This document shows positions 37,212 to 48,980 of a stretch of DNA of 64,000 nucleotides, piece after piece. Numbering within the stretch: position 1 is the stretch's first letter; each line of letters opens with the position of its first letter. Source of the stretch: Psoroptes ovis (taxonomy: Eukaryota; Arthropoda; Arachnida; Sarcoptiformes; Psoroptidae); NCBI GenBank assembly GCA_002943765.1, contig PQWQ01000019.1:62001-126000 (forward strand). The letters are read 5' to 3'. The notes beneath the pieces were generated by a model, which searched no databases, had not been told where the DNA came from, and saw only the letters and a program-made list of their open reading frames with translations. The position numbers and the translations under genes were made by a program.

Positions 37212-38150
37212 ATGAACGATAATAATAATGATGAAGAAATGAATGAATGGCAAACTGTTTCGTATCGAAAAAATAGTAAAAATAATTCAAAACAGAAGAA
37301 TCGTTATGATAATAAATTATCCATGAAGCTATTATCCATTTATTTAGGTTTAAAATCATCATATATTCTTGATGATTCGGATCAGCTGCTATTAATATCA
37401 TCAAATGAAATTGGCGAATGTATTTATGATGTTTTAAATTTAAAATCTTACTCAATAGACATGTCAGCAATTAATATACGTTTAGTATATTTAACATGTC
37501 GAAAGAATCAAATTTCTATCGCAATTCATGGTAATATTAAACATATGATTGTGAATATGAAATCCATGCTCGACAATCTAAATATTTGGATAAACAATGA
37601 AAATTCTTTGACAAATTTAATCAATGTATCAGCCAACATTGACGAACCTCAAGTTGTTTGTAGTAAATCAAAAGGCAATGATCAAGTTATTATGAGAAAT
37701 CTTGAATATTTATTGGAATTTTTAATTGAAAAATTTTCAATTTATGAAAATACTAAAAATATTTCCGAAATTGGAATCGATTTAGATGAATTGGATTTGT
37801 CATCACCATCATCATCATCAGATTATTACTGGGATTTATGTGCCATACAAGGCATAATACTTGGTTATCCAATTATTTATTGTTGCCAAACAATCAACGA
37901 TGGTAATTGTTTATCAAATATTGTGTTACATAATTTTTCTGTAAAAATGAAAAAATTTTGTGATAAAAATACGGAAAAATGTATTGAATTGTATTCATTT
38001 ACAATACCAGAAATGTTTATCAATGAATTTAATGAAAAAATCACTGAATGGTATAAAAATTTATCAAATAAAATATTAAACATTGATGCAAATAAAATAC
38101 AATTAATTATGGATGAAAAATTGCAATGTTATCCATTAATATTGACCTAG
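37212..38150 (+). CDS. Uncharacterised protein, possibly C1orf74/UPF0739 (DUF4504) family
   Basis: Single exon, 312 aa, with no signal peptide or membrane segment. Even, non-repetitive composition in the C-terminal two thirds and a clean start support a real gene. A Tyr/Cys-containing stretch GYPIIYCCQTINDGNCLSN followed by a strand resembling LHNFSVKMK, and a later LYSFTIPE, remind me of the animal C1orf74 (DUF4504) family. I hold that weakly because the match is from memory of short segments. No catalytic motif is recognised. The stop lies 76 bp from the MTHFR stop on the other strand, and the plus-strand AATAAA at 38170-38175 sits in that gap. The function is unknown. Confidence 0.75.
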   Translation: MNDNNNDEEMNEWQTVSYRKNSKNNSKQKNRYDNKLSMKLLSIYLGLKSSYILDDSDQLLLISSNEIGECIYDVLNLKSYSIDMSAINIRLVYLTCRKNQISIAIHGNIKHMIVNMKSMLDNLNIWINNENSLTNLINVSANIDEPQVVCSKSKGNDQVIMRNLEYLLEFLIEKFSIYENTKNISEIGIDLDELDLSSPSSSSDYYWDLCAIQGIILGYPIIYCCQTINDGNCLSNIVLHNFSVKMKKFCDKNTEKCIELYSFTIPEMFINEFNEKITEWYKNLSNKILNIDANKIQLIMDEKLQCYPLILT

Positions 38151-38226
38151 TTCCAATGCAATGGCCACCAATAAATAGATTGATGTCTGCGTGTTGGTGG
38201 ACTAAATTTTTTACATGATTTTCAAA

Positions 38227-40446
38227 TCATTCAAATAATAATTCATTTAATCGATCCGTGTTTGGATTTTTACAATCAAAATCAATCAAACATACAAGAA
38301 GAAATTGATTTAAATAATAATAATAATCATCATTATTATTATTACGATCAATGTCTCCATTTGTATTATGACCACCATCATTATCAACGATAATTGCCAG
38401 CTCATTTAATAACGATTTCATTAATGAAAATGTTTCATTTTTCCATATTTCAAATGTAATATGATCGGCAATGTAAATGGGCCTCGTTTGATCTATTCAA
38501 TTTTATTGAATATTAATGAATTTCAATTAATTTATGGTAATTTTGGACAAAAATCAATTAAAATGTTGAATTACTTACGTTCATATTCAAATGATTTGAT
38601 TATTAATATTTCATTATTTTCATTCCAATTTGTCCATCGAATTGATGAATTATAATTACAAATCATATATTTAATATTTGAATTTTGATCTGAATTAATT
38701 GATTTAATCAATTTCTCAATACAAGATAATCGATTTAATGAAATGAAAAATTCAATAAATTCATTTTGTCTACAAATGAAATGGCAATCATTGACACCGT
38801 TATGATCGTTGTACCATGTTGAATCATCAATGACTTTACCAGACATGTATGATGGTAGATAATTCGTAATCAATAGACCTTTGTGGATTAGGTTACCATA
38901 TTTTTCCAGCAATGTTTCTATTCAAAAAGGAAAATCAATCCGATTGTCATTGACATGTGGTTTAATGAAATCACTCACCGATATGCCTTGATACATTTGT
39001 ATTGCTGCTATCATAATCAAACCATGGTAATGATATTTGCTGAGATTTGATTAGCCTCGAATCATTACCATTTTCAATGATATTATTATTGCGATCATAA
39101 TCAATCGATAAAGACTTGAAATATTGATCAAATATCGTTGCCAACAATTGTTCTAAATCTTCAAAATCAAATAATGATGATATCAATTCATTTTTAATCG
39201 ATTTAGCGATTGAAAAATTTTGAAAACATTGTGGAAAATTATCATGAGATCTGCTGATGCTATTCGAATGCTCCAATGTCCAACTACTGGATGGATATTC
39301 GCTCCAATGATAAGTACGATTAATATAACTATGTGAACGATTTGACCAAAATATTGGACGTATCATTTCATTCAAACGTTTATGATTGATTAATCTATTG
39401 TACCATGGTATTGGGGAAAGGAATATCTTTGATTCATTAATCAATGAATATTGTTGCCATAATCCTATCATTTTTATCACTTTAATAATCGTTGATTGAT
39501 TTATCGTATAGAAATGTATGCCTGGAAATAAATTTGTGGCCAATAGCTGTCGACATAAATCAGCAAGAAAATGACAACCCAATTCTTGTATTGCTTGTTG
39601 ATTATCTCGTAATTCTTCGAGACGTTTCAATAATTTTTCGGGTATCGTGACTGATGATAATTTTGAAATTTTTCTTATCGATTCATATGAATTTATTGAA
39701 CAAATACCAGGTATTATATGGACATTTATACCGATTTGGCGACATTGCCGATGGAAATCAATATAATCTTGACAATTAAAGAAAAATTGTGTTATCATAA
39801 AATCTGATCCGGAATCAATTTTTTTCTTGAGATTAAGACGATCTTCTACAAGATTCTTTGATTCTGAATGTGGTATCGGATAACCAGCCACACATATTGT
39901 GAAATAGTCTTCATATTTCGCTCGTATATATGACACTAGATCTGATGCATATTGAAATTGATTATTGCTATTATCGTCGTAATTTTCTAAGGTAAAAAAT
40001 GCATAGAAATAGTCAATTAATCATGGTGTTATCAAATCAAATATGAAACAATTAAATCTATTACCATTCCGATCACCTCTCAAAGCCAATATATTGCGTA
40101 TACCATAGTATTTTGCACGTTCCAAATATGAATCCAAATGTTGTTCAGTTAAATTTATACAAGTTAAATGTAACATTGTATCCATTTGCAGATAATTTAA
40201 TAGAATATTTGCCATCGAAAGTGATGATATTGGTGAATGTAATTGATAATGTTTATCATCACGTACATGCCATGTAATATCAACAAATAATGGATGACCA
40301 TCACGGAATTGTTCAACATTTTTTACCCAATTTTTCACGCCTGTTTCGGTACGTGGTGGGAAAAATTCAATTGAAAAGAATTTACGCGAAGAATATTGAT
40401 TAATTTTATCAATTAATGGTTGATAATTTCGTTCAAAAATTGCCAT
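38227..40446 (-). CDS. MTHFR: Methylenetetrahydrofolate reductase
   Basis: Four minus-strand exons, 40446-40065, 39986-38979, 38917-38579 and 38492-38227, with phases that agree; 664 aa (human 656). It reduces 5,10-methylene-THF to 5-methyl-THF using NAD(P)H and FAD, feeding methionine synthesis. The catalytic TIM-barrel half has the active-site Glu in FFSIEFFPPRTETG, then LTCINLTEQ, ILALRGDRNGN, ICVAGYPIPHSES, SDFMITQFFF and PGIHFYTIN. The linker IRPIFWSNRSHSYINRT and the C-terminal SAM-binding regulatory half (GLLITNYLPSYMSGK, IADHITFEIWKNETFSL) are both present, so allosteric control by SAM is likely kept. The flavin-region motif reads GDRNG where many homologues have GDPIG. The Ser-rich N-terminal phosphoregion of mammals is missing, and an Asn/Asp insert sits near the C-terminus. 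A second folate gene, MTHFS, is at 60734. Confidence 0.93.
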
Positions 40447-41238
40447 TTGTTTTTCAATTAGGTAAATATATGATTGCACACAAATATTTAGCAAAAATTT
40501 TAAATTCCATTTAATTTTTGACAGGCAATCAAATCGACGATGATGTTTATCGCTGTTGCCATTACTATTATCGCTATTGTTGCAAGAATTTTCAAGTCAA
40601 TCGCTTTTCAAGTCAATCAAAGTTATCGCTGTCAATGGTTATTGGCCATCGCCAGCACCAAAGCCAAAGCCCAAACCCTCAAAGCCAATAAACAACCAGA
40701 AAAAACTTGTTAACAATAGACATATGGGTGTGAATAAATTCATTTCTATTTGTATTTTTTTATGTTTACCAAATTGTTTATTCATCGGTCTCAGGGTCAA
40801 AAAAAAGAGACATTTGCCAACAAACATGGTTTTTAAAAAATTTGAATTTCGCGCCAAAAGCATTCGGCAGATGGCGCTGATTTTTAATGTTTTTGTTTAC
40901 GTTTTCCAGCCACGAAGTTACTGTGTTATCAATCATTCAATTAATCAATCAAAACAGATGTTGATTGACCAATGATTTGAACGAAATAAGAAAATACTCA
41001 GCTTTAAATCAATCAAATTTGATTATTTAATGAACTGGTGAAATGATAAGATTTATCGAAATGCATTTGATTTGTTTATTTTGACAATTACCAGACTTTT
41101 ATTATCTTCTTGAAGATATCTTTTATTGCATTAATTGATTGAAATACATTTTTTTCTTGGCATTGGTACAATTAAACCGATCATACTTAATGTAAATATT
41201 TAACCTTAATTTCTAATTTTCCAACATATAATAGAAAA
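40447..41238. other. Head-to-head region MTHFR/CCDC186
   Basis: 792 nt. An ORF at 40556-40975 on the plus strand has a Pro/Lys repeat but no recognisable domain and is not called. Contains an E2F-type site and an AGATGGCG core (see 40847-40880). Confidence 0.45.
40847..40880. promoter_or_regulatory. E2F-type site TTTCGCGCCAAA next to a CTCF/YY1-like AGATGGCG core
   Basis: TTTCGCGCCAAA at 40847-40858 is a full palindromic-type E2F consensus. GCAGATGGCGCTG follows at 40867-40879, sharing AGATGGCG with the two sites near 11966 and 12027. Position between MTHFR and CCDC186 suggests a shared promoter. Confidence 0.45.
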
Positions 41239-43571
41239 ATGAGCCAAACAATTACCGAAAACAATGATGATCATCAACAACAAACAGAATCAAACGATAG
41301 CCAAGAAACGCTTCCACAATCAGATCAACATATCGAAACGAATCAAATATTAAATCATGAAAATACTGACAATAATTCTGATGAAAAATCAAATTTAATT
41401 GAAGAAAATAATTCATTAAAACAACAAAATGAAAATTTACAATCAAAAATCGTTGAATATGAAAAATTGAATGAAAATTTCCAGAGAAAATTCCTTCAAT
41501 CATCAAAACAAATTGATCAGCTAAAATTAGAGCTACAATCAATGGTGATTAAATATGCAACATCAGAAAAAAACCTGATAAATAATCGAAAAGCTTTATC
41601 GAATTACGAGCAAAAATATCGTTCACTGCAAAATGATTATAATCAATTACAAACAAAAATTAATGAATTACAAAATGAACGTAAAAAATTATTACAAACA
41701 ATTGAAAAACAGTTATTAGAGTTGGAAACATTAAAAAATAAAAATGATATCATGAAAAATAAATATGAACAACTGCAAGTTAAATTGCAATATTTACAAT
41801 TAAATTTTGATGAAATTCAAAAAAATTATGAAACAAATACACGGAAATTGAATGAAATTGAATCATCATTTCAAACATTGAATTTGTTTGATGATAAACC
41901 ACAAGAATCAACTGATAATGATAATCAATCGTCGGTAATCGATGAAAATGGCCAAAATCAGGCCGAAAACGATGAAAATTCTGAAAATAAAAATAAATTC
42001 ATTGAAATATATTTGAAATGTGTTGAAAAGAATAAAATATTAGTCACAAACTTGTCAAATTTAAATGAAAAAAATGAAAATTATATGAAAGAAATTGAAA
42101 ATTTGAAGGCAAAAATTGAAGAATTGAGCACAAAAATGGTAAAATTTGATGAAAATTTACAAACGATTGAAAATCTCCGACAAAATCTAAGCGAAAAACA
42201 ATCAATAATTGATGAATTAAATGAAGCTTTGTCGAATTTAAAATGTCAAAATGATGAATTGATACAAGAAAAATGTTCACAAAAAAATAAAGAAAGTGAA
42301 CTGCTTGAATATACAGAAAGATTAACACAAAAAATGGTACAATTACAATGTGAAAATAATAAATTACAAAATGATTATCGAAAAATTAGTGAAGAAAATC
42401 AATCGATTAAAGCCAGCTGCGATCAATTACAAGCAGATTTTGATGAAATGAAAGAAAATTTCAAAACAAATGAAGAAAAATATCGAAATCAAATTGAAAA
42501 TTTACAAACCGAACTTGAAGACAAAGTGAAATCGTTGCAACATAAACAAATGAAAATTGATGAATTGGAAAATGATTTGAACATTATGAAACGTAAGAAT
42601 ATATTGAATTTGAAAGAATTGAATAAAGAAATTCAACATTTAAAGAAACAACAGCTGCAGCAGCAGCAGCAGAAACATTCTCAAGATGTTTGTCAACATT
42701 TAAATGTAAATAATAACAGTAGTAAAAATGCCAGAATATCAAGTGAACCAACAACAATAGCCTCTAATCTATCATCTCGTACAAATTCTCAACAATCATT
42801 GAATGAATTCGTCAATGATAATCATTCATTTTGTAATGATCAATTATCGATTGATGGTAATCATTCATCTTCCATCGCATCATCATCATCATCATCGTCT
42901 ACAATTTCAACCTTGACATCATCTACAGCCACAACAACTACGACGGCAGCCATTTCGAATGAGCTAACATCATTAAATGATATTGATAAAAATCAATTAA
43001 TTAATCGTATATTAAAATTACAACGACAATTAATCAAGAGAAATGAAAAAATTGATTTCCTCGATGAACACAATCAACAATTAACTGAAGAAATGAAGAA
43101 AAAATCGAAATTATTACAATATTATATTCTAAAAGAAGAAACTGGTACATTGGCCACCGAAACAATGGATAAGAATAAGGTATTATTAATAATTGAATGA
43201 TTAATTTTATTTATTCAAAAATAATGTTAAAATTTTCATTTTATCAAAAAAATAAATCAGGCATACATATCGAAACGTGGCGGTGGAATAATGTCTTCAT
43301 TATATAATTCATCATTAACCGATGATACAATGACATTGGAACGATCGTTGGAGATTAACAATAAATTACATGCAATTTTAGAGGATACATTGCTGAAAAA
43401 TATGACGTTAAAGGTATGTTTGATTGGAAATACTTGATTGATTCATTGATTGACCATGATTATTATTCAAATGTTTAGGAAAATCTTAATACACTTGCAT
43501 TGGAAATTGATCGATTATCGAAACAATTACAACAGCAGCAACAACAGCATAATTCAGATTCAAAGAAATGA
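41239..43571 (+). CDS. CCDC186: CCDC186 (CCCP-1) homologue, Golgi/dense-core-vesicle coiled-coil protein
   Basis: Three exons, 41239-43179, 43261-43413 and 43479-43571, all phase 0; 728 aa. Residues about 45-490 form one long coiled coil. A Ser/Thr/Asn-rich break follows, then a conserved C-terminal block: LINRILKLQRQLIKRNEKIDFLDEH, LQYYILKEETGTL, SKRGGGIMSSLYNSS and LERSLEINNKLHAILEDTLLKN. That block is the signature of CCDC186 (CCCP-1 in nematodes), a Rab2-linked golgin needed for dense-core vesicle maturation. Splicing is needed to see it because the first intron falls inside the block. Exon 3 ends with a short poly-Gln run. The gene is smaller than the human protein (898 aa). Confidence 0.88.
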
Positions 43572-43815
43572 TAATAACAATGATTTCATGTGGCCAAAAT
43601 TTTTAAATTGTGATACTCATCGTAGAAATCATAATATTCACTGTTCAAATGAATAATCATTGATAATAATGATGATAATAACCATTTATTTATTCGAAAT
43701 TCTTGTTTTGTTGTTCATTTAAATTCCAATATTTATTCTTATTTTATCATCGCTGTTTCAATGTTTCAATTCTGTTGTTTTTATGTAAAATAATAATTTT
43801 AAAATTCCAAAAATT

Positions 43816-45405
43816 TCATACATTTTCTTCGTACATCATTGAATCTTCATTATTTTCATCATCATCATCATTATCATCATGTTTAGTTTTATCATCATTC
43901 ATTAAAAATGAATGTTTATCATTAATATGTTGTTCGAGCTCGGTATGTGAATCGAATAATTGATCACAATTTGATATTAAACATTGATAAATATGATTTA
44001 CTTCATGCAAATAATGTTCAAATGTTCTTTGATGATTTTCTAAATCTTCTGCATCACGAAATTTACGTTGACAACTTGATTCTGGACAAACATAGTTGCT
44101 TGATGATAAACGTGTTGATATTGTTCGATTATTATTATTGTTATTCGAATTATTAGCCGTATGAATACGTCTATGTTTATGTAAATGTGGTAATTGTTTA
44201 AAACTTGAATCACATACATCACATTTGTATGGACGTTCACCTGTATGTGTATAATAATGATGTTTCAAACGATTTGAATCTTTAAATGATGCATCACAAT
44301 TTGGCCATGTACATTGATAATTTCGAATACCTTTATGTGAAAAATTTAAATGTGCAACCATATCTCGCTTGGTAACGAATTCCGAATCACAACCAGGCCA
44401 TGTACATTTGAAATCTTTGATTTTCGAATGACGACGTTTATGATCTTCGATTACACATCGGAATTTGGTGCTATAATTGCAATCAGGATAATTACAATGA
44501 TATATTTTAGCGGATGCATGAACATTTTCCACATGATTATCCAACCATTTTTGTCCGGCAAATTCTTTGCCACATTGTTCACAAACATAAACAACTTCTC
44601 TTTTTGATTCTATTTCAGTCGTTTTCATTGTCGTCACTGTTGCCGGATTTGTTTGATGATCTCTTAAATGTTGTATTAAAGCTTCTTGACTAAAACTTAA
44701 ATATTCACACATTGAATAGCTACATTTGTATGCTATTTGTGAATCTTTTAACGATATGCCAGATTTATGTGGATCGAATATATCATCTAAATTGGAGCCA
44801 TTGTCGCCAGCATCATCCACGTCATCCTGATTATTTATTTGATTATCATCATCGACTGTATTATTATCATCCGTATCAAATAATATGTGTTCTTTTTTCA
44901 TCATTTTTGGCTGTGATTGATGTTGTGATGGCTTCGAGCGTTCACAAATTTTAACTCGATGAATGAATTTTTGACCTTTACTGTCGACATTATTATCTGG
45001 CTGGCGAATTTTTTTCGATGATTTTTCCATCAATTGTTCCAGTGTTAATTCATTATTTTGATTAATCAATAAATTTGTTACTGATTTATCATCATACAGC
45101 AATTGATTCAAAATATTATAACGTTGTTCTAATTTTCGCAAGAAAAATTGATAATCAAAATTTGAATGACAATTACAAGTTTTCATTATGCATGATAACA
45201 GAAAACGATATTCATCTAATAATGTTATATAATGTCTTGATATTTGTAATGAATGATCAACAAGACCATCATTATTTTCAGCGGTATCTAATGATGGTGA
45301 TGGATCATCTTTAACCACGATATTATCATTGATGTCTTCTGTATTCAATACAATCATTTGGATTATATTTGCATCATTAGTTGATTTGTCAATGACTGGC
45401 TCCAT
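43816..45405 (-). CDS. C2H2 zinc-finger protein with eight fingers
   Basis: Single exon, 529 aa. Eight C2H2 fingers lie between about residues 227 and 500. Fingers 3, 4 and 5 have the long CX4C spacing (for example CTWPGC, CTWPNC). Fingers 5 and 6 are joined by a standard TGERPY linker, and finger 6 ends HKHRRIHT. The CTWPxC type and the run of CX4C fingers resemble TFIIIA- or ZXDC-like proteins, but I cannot name an orthologue. The N-terminal 220 residues contain a Cys/Tyr helical patch and an acidic Asp/Asn stretch; the C-terminus is acidic. ATG at 45405 is the first true ATG; the open frame extends upstream without one. Probably nuclear and DNA binding. It lies head to head with NCKIPSD. 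Confidence 0.9.
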   Translation of the reverse strand: MEPVIDKSTNDANIIQMIVLNTEDINDNIVVKDDPSPSLDTAENNDGLVDHSLQISRHYITLLDEYRFLLSCIMKTCNCHSNFDYQFFLRKLEQRYNILNQLLYDDKSVTNLLINQNNELTLEQLMEKSSKKIRQPDNNVDSKGQKFIHRVKICERSKPSQHQSQPKMMKKEHILFDTDDNNTVDDDNQINNQDDVDDAGDNGSNLDDIFDPHKSGISLKDSQIAYKCSYSMCEYLSFSQEALIQHLRDHQTNPATVTTMKTTEIESKREVVYVCEQCGKEFAGQKWLDNHVENVHASAKIYHCNYPDCNYSTKFRCVIEDHKRRHSKIKDFKCTWPGCDSEFVTKRDMVAHLNFSHKGIRNYQCTWPNCDASFKDSNRLKHHYYTHTGERPYKCDVCDSSFKQLPHLHKHRRIHTANNSNNNNNNRTISTRLSSSNYVCPESSCQRKFRDAEDLENHQRTFEHYLHEVNHIYQCLISNCDQLFDSHTELEQHINDKHSFLMNDDKTKHDDNDDDDENNEDSMMYEENV

Positions 45406-45918
45406 TTTTCTTGAAGAGTTACAATTAAATTTAATTATTTTCAAAAAAATGCTCCAAAAAAAAGCTGACAAAAAAAATCAAAACAAAAACAAACCGTTTG
45501 GTGCTATTCATAAAGGACGACTCGAAATTTTTTTCAATTTTTTTTCTTGGATTTCTCTGATTTCATTCAAAATTTTGGGCGTTTTTTATCCAAAAGCCTT
45601 AATTATATTTAGGTTCTTTGGTAAATACCCGAAAACAAAATAGCAAAGACGCAATGTAATTTGATCTATTGATGTATTTGCTACTGCTTTTACTGCTGCA
45701 ATAACGGTTTATTTATTGTTCTATTCATTGTTGTCTATCTGGATTGTAAGCATAGCATCATTTGCCATTAAATTTGAGTTTAAATTTCAAAATAACATAA
45801 AATTCAAAAATGTTTTGAAATCAATCTGAAATCAATTAGCAATTGTCAAATAGTCATTTTCTAGTCAGCAATTTAATTGTGTCGAATTTTGTATTTTTGT
45901 ATTATAAATCAACAAACA
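45406..45918. other. Head-to-head region zinc-finger gene / NCKIPSD
   Basis: 513 nt with no gene. Contains copy 2 of the shared 16-base motif at 45504-45519. Confidence 0.5.
45504..45519 (-). promoter_or_regulatory. Shared 16-base promoter motif CGTCCTTTATGAATAG, copy 2
   Basis: An exact reverse-complement match to 29023-29038. Here it is 98 nt upstream of the zinc-finger ATG and reads in the direction of that gene, just as copy 1 reads in the direction of ENY2 at 115 nt. A following TCGAAATTT stretch is shared with the 36616-36631 variant. Confidence 0.45.
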
Positions 45919-48150
45919 ATGGATTCATCAACATCAAAAATATTTGTCCTAAAATCTATATTTGAATATCAAGAAAATCGTGATCCAAAAATTTTGCTGT
46001 TTCGTCAAGATGAACATTTCGTTATGATTAAAGATCCAGATAAATCATCCGATTGGTATTATGTTATCAATGAAAATGGACAAATTGGTTATGTACCAAA
46101 TTCATATGTGGTATATGAAGAGGTATTTCAAATTTTAAATTGTTTTGATTGAATTAATCTCCATTAATGATTTGCATTAATCTTAGAATTTAAGCATAAA
46201 ACAATTGCTTCAGCTAATCGATTCAATTGCATCAAAGCTTGATCAGAAAAATAATGAACAAAATAAAATTTTGACTGATCGACAATTGAAACATGCACAA
46301 ATGTAAATTTTTTGACAATTTTCATGAATGGAATAAGATCATTCACATTGATTGACTAATTTTAATCTTTTTGCCTTTGACTTGCAGAAAATTGGCTCAA
46401 ATGCGATGTGAAATAAATGAAATAATTATGAAACAACAACAGCAACAGCTACAACAATCATCGGCAACTAAATCAATGACATCAATATTAAAATCATCAT
46501 GTTTAAGTAATGAATTATCAGTGATTCATGAAGAAAATAAAGAAGATGATGAAAGCAATGGTCAAGTGGTGTTTTGTTTGAAAAAATGTCCAAATTGTTG
46601 TTTTAAAAATGATAATGATGATAATGACCCAAAAGAAAATAAAATTGATGAACAGCTAATAATAAATTTAATAGAAAATTTAAAATTAGATACGAATCTA
46701 AATGAATCAAGATCAATATTAATTCTAAATTCTGTGATAAAAACATTCAATGATTACGATTTACCAAAATGGAAAGATGATCTATGTAAAATACAAGACA
46801 TTATGAATCAATATATTAATGAAAAATTAAATAATGAAAATGTTTACACTACAAAATTGAAATGTATATTTAAACGTTTATGGTCATATAAAAATGATGA
46901 ACAACAATTGAATTGGCCAATTTATCAAGATGAAGATATTATTAATGGATATTTAGATGAATTATTAAATTTATTGATAACAACTGAACAAAAATATTTG
47001 GAAATGGAAATTTCATCAAAAAATTTTGAAAATTTAGTGAATTTAATACAATATTATCAAATGGAAACTCGTAGATCGATTCGACTAAAATTGATTGATA
47101 TATTCATATGGTAAGTGTTCTTGTATTTTATCAATTTCACTTTCACAAGTCAATCTTCTATTCGCTCATTTAGTTTATTACGTTTATATCGTAATATATC
47201 ACCGGAATTTTATTTAACAACAGTTTTACCGAGTGAATTAGCGATCGAAATGAAAAATCATGTTCAAGATAAAGACCGGTGGATTAAAATATCGATATTG
47301 TTTACATTAATATTCAGTAGTGGTCATAAACCACCGGTCCAAATTTATGATCATATAAATGAACAATTTTTCACTCATCTATTCAATCTTTGTGAAGGTT
47401 TTGATGTGAATGGTGAAACGATTGATAATTTTGAAATACCATCCGAAAATATTATATCACCAATATTAGCATTTAATTTACATCAAACTGATTACAATGA
47501 CAATGTTATATTTAAATCATTACGAAAACGTACAAATGTTAGTCATTTTACTGAAAATTTAATATCATACCTGAATTGGGAAGAAGATATTATTCTACAA
47601 TTGTATAATAATTTTGATCAATATAAACTGGATCAAAATCAACATTTATTGGCGATGATATCGCCGCTATCAACGTCGAATAATAGCTCCACTAATGCTG
47701 TTAATAATAATGATAATAATAATGGACAATCACATTCGAATCAGCCACAAAATTCTGTATTAAAATTTTTGATAGAAATGTTTGCCGATAAAATTGTATC
47801 ATCATTATTTTATTATAATGATGTACGTATTATAATCGATATAATTATTAGTCAATTGAATAATTTACCAGTTGGTGATAATGTAAGTATGGATTGATTC
47901 GATATCAATTGATTTAAATTCGATAATAATTTTTCTCTTCAAATCAAAATAACAGAGAATCAGATATTATTTGGAATTAACAGCGAATATATTGAAAAAT
48001 ACACAATATGTCGAAGAACCGCATAAACTGTATGAATTGAAAAAATGTTTGATTAACATTACGAAACATGAATTCAGTAATGTTTGTGATTTAAATTTAG
48101 TACAAAATATATTTGATAATAATAATGATATATTTAATTTTAATAATTAA
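45919..48150 (+). CDS. NCKIPSD: NCKIPSD / SPIN90 homologue (SH3 protein, Arp2/3 activator)
   Basis: Five exons: 45919-46122, 46187-46302, 46388-47110, 47174-47882, 47956-48150; phases fit; 648 aa (human 722). The N-terminal SH3 domain (about 7-66) has the ALYAF-type strand (LKSIFEYQ), WYYV and GYVPNSYV. The C-terminal armadillo-like leucine-rich domain (about 250-640) matches SPIN90 in LVNLIQYYQMETRRSIRLKL, VLPSELAIEM, LAFNLH, SVLKFLIEMF and YYNDVRIIIDI. SPIN90/Dip1 activates Arp2/3 without a mother filament to make linear actin seeds. The proline-rich segment between SH3 and the C-terminal domain in vertebrates is replaced by a short Gln/Asp linker. WIP, encoded at the left of the window, works in the same actin system. 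Confidence 0.9.
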
Positions 48151-48452
48151 CAACTTTCCACCGGAGTTCATTCACATTCACATCAATCAATTAATACATT
48201 GCATCTTATTGACATGTTTTTTTTCGGAAATAATTTTTTTAAAATTTATTTATTTGTGTCTAAATTAATACGAAATAATTAATAATATATATTAAATATA
48301 ATAAATGAATTGCAATTGTTTTTTTGTCCCAAAAAAATAATAATAATCAATAATAAATTTCGTAAATAATAAAATCATCAGTGTTTTGTACTAAAGATAA
48401 AATCACCAAATCAATAATCATAAGAATTGCCATCATCATAATATTGATTGAT

Positions 48453-48980
48453 TCAACGCCCAAGTATACGATCTCGATGTGGAAATCTACCATGTAGCTT
48501 GATTATGTCATGATATTTTTTTGCCCAATACAAATGTTCATCATCGCCTAATTTTTCAAATAATTTCACCGATTGTTCTTGATCGGATAATTGTTCTGAA
48601 TGATTAAATGGTGAATATATGTATCGACGTATGATTGTTGGTTGATCTGAATCCCAACCTTTTTCTATGACTTGTTTTGCAACCGCTAATGCTAAATCAT
48701 CGGTTTCGAATGATTGTGGTTTATTACGAAATATATTACGTGGAATTTGATCAAACAACAAAATCAATGCTAGCGATCCATCAAATGTTTCTGACCAATG
48801 ATCTAATTTACCATTTTTTGCATCTTCATAATCATTCATCAATGCATCACGTACTAATTCATCATCACCATCCATTTGTCCGTACCAAAATGAACGTGGT
48901 TGAAGATAATCATCATCGGTTGGTTTACCGAACCAAAATTCCAATATGTTTTGTATACGTTTTTCATCATTTTCATTCAT
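48453..48980 (-). CDS. DUF924 family protein
   Basis: Single exon, 175 aa. Clear DUF924 signature: ILEFWFG near the start, SFWYGQMDGDDELV, the central LALILLFDQIPRNIFR (family DQFPRNIFRG), then YSPFNHSEQLSDQEQSV and a terminal HGRFPHRDRILGR. DUF924 is common in bacteria and also found in fungi, plants and some animals; its activity is unknown and the fold is TPR-like. The usual reading of the bacterial form is a small cytosolic protein. Codon and base use look like the neighbouring genes, so if it was acquired from bacteria this was long ago. The ATG at 48980 is the first true one. It is head to head with eIF2-gamma (527 bp). Confidence 0.92.
   Translation of the reverse strand: MNENDEKRIQNILEFWFGKPTDDDYLQPRSFWYGQMDGDDELVRDALMNDYEDAKNGKLDHWSETFDGSLALILLFDQIPRNIFRNKPQSFETDDLALAVAKQVIEKGWDSDQPTIIRRYIYSPFNHSEQLSDQEQSVKLFEKLGDDEHLYWAKKYHDIIKLHGRFPHRDRILGR

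Noticed and set aside
40556..40975. 139-aa plus-strand ORF with a Pro-Lys repeat between MTHFR and CCDC186
   Set aside because: No domain; the PKPKPKPSK run comes from a short CCAAAG repeat; the interval looks like a bidirectional promoter.
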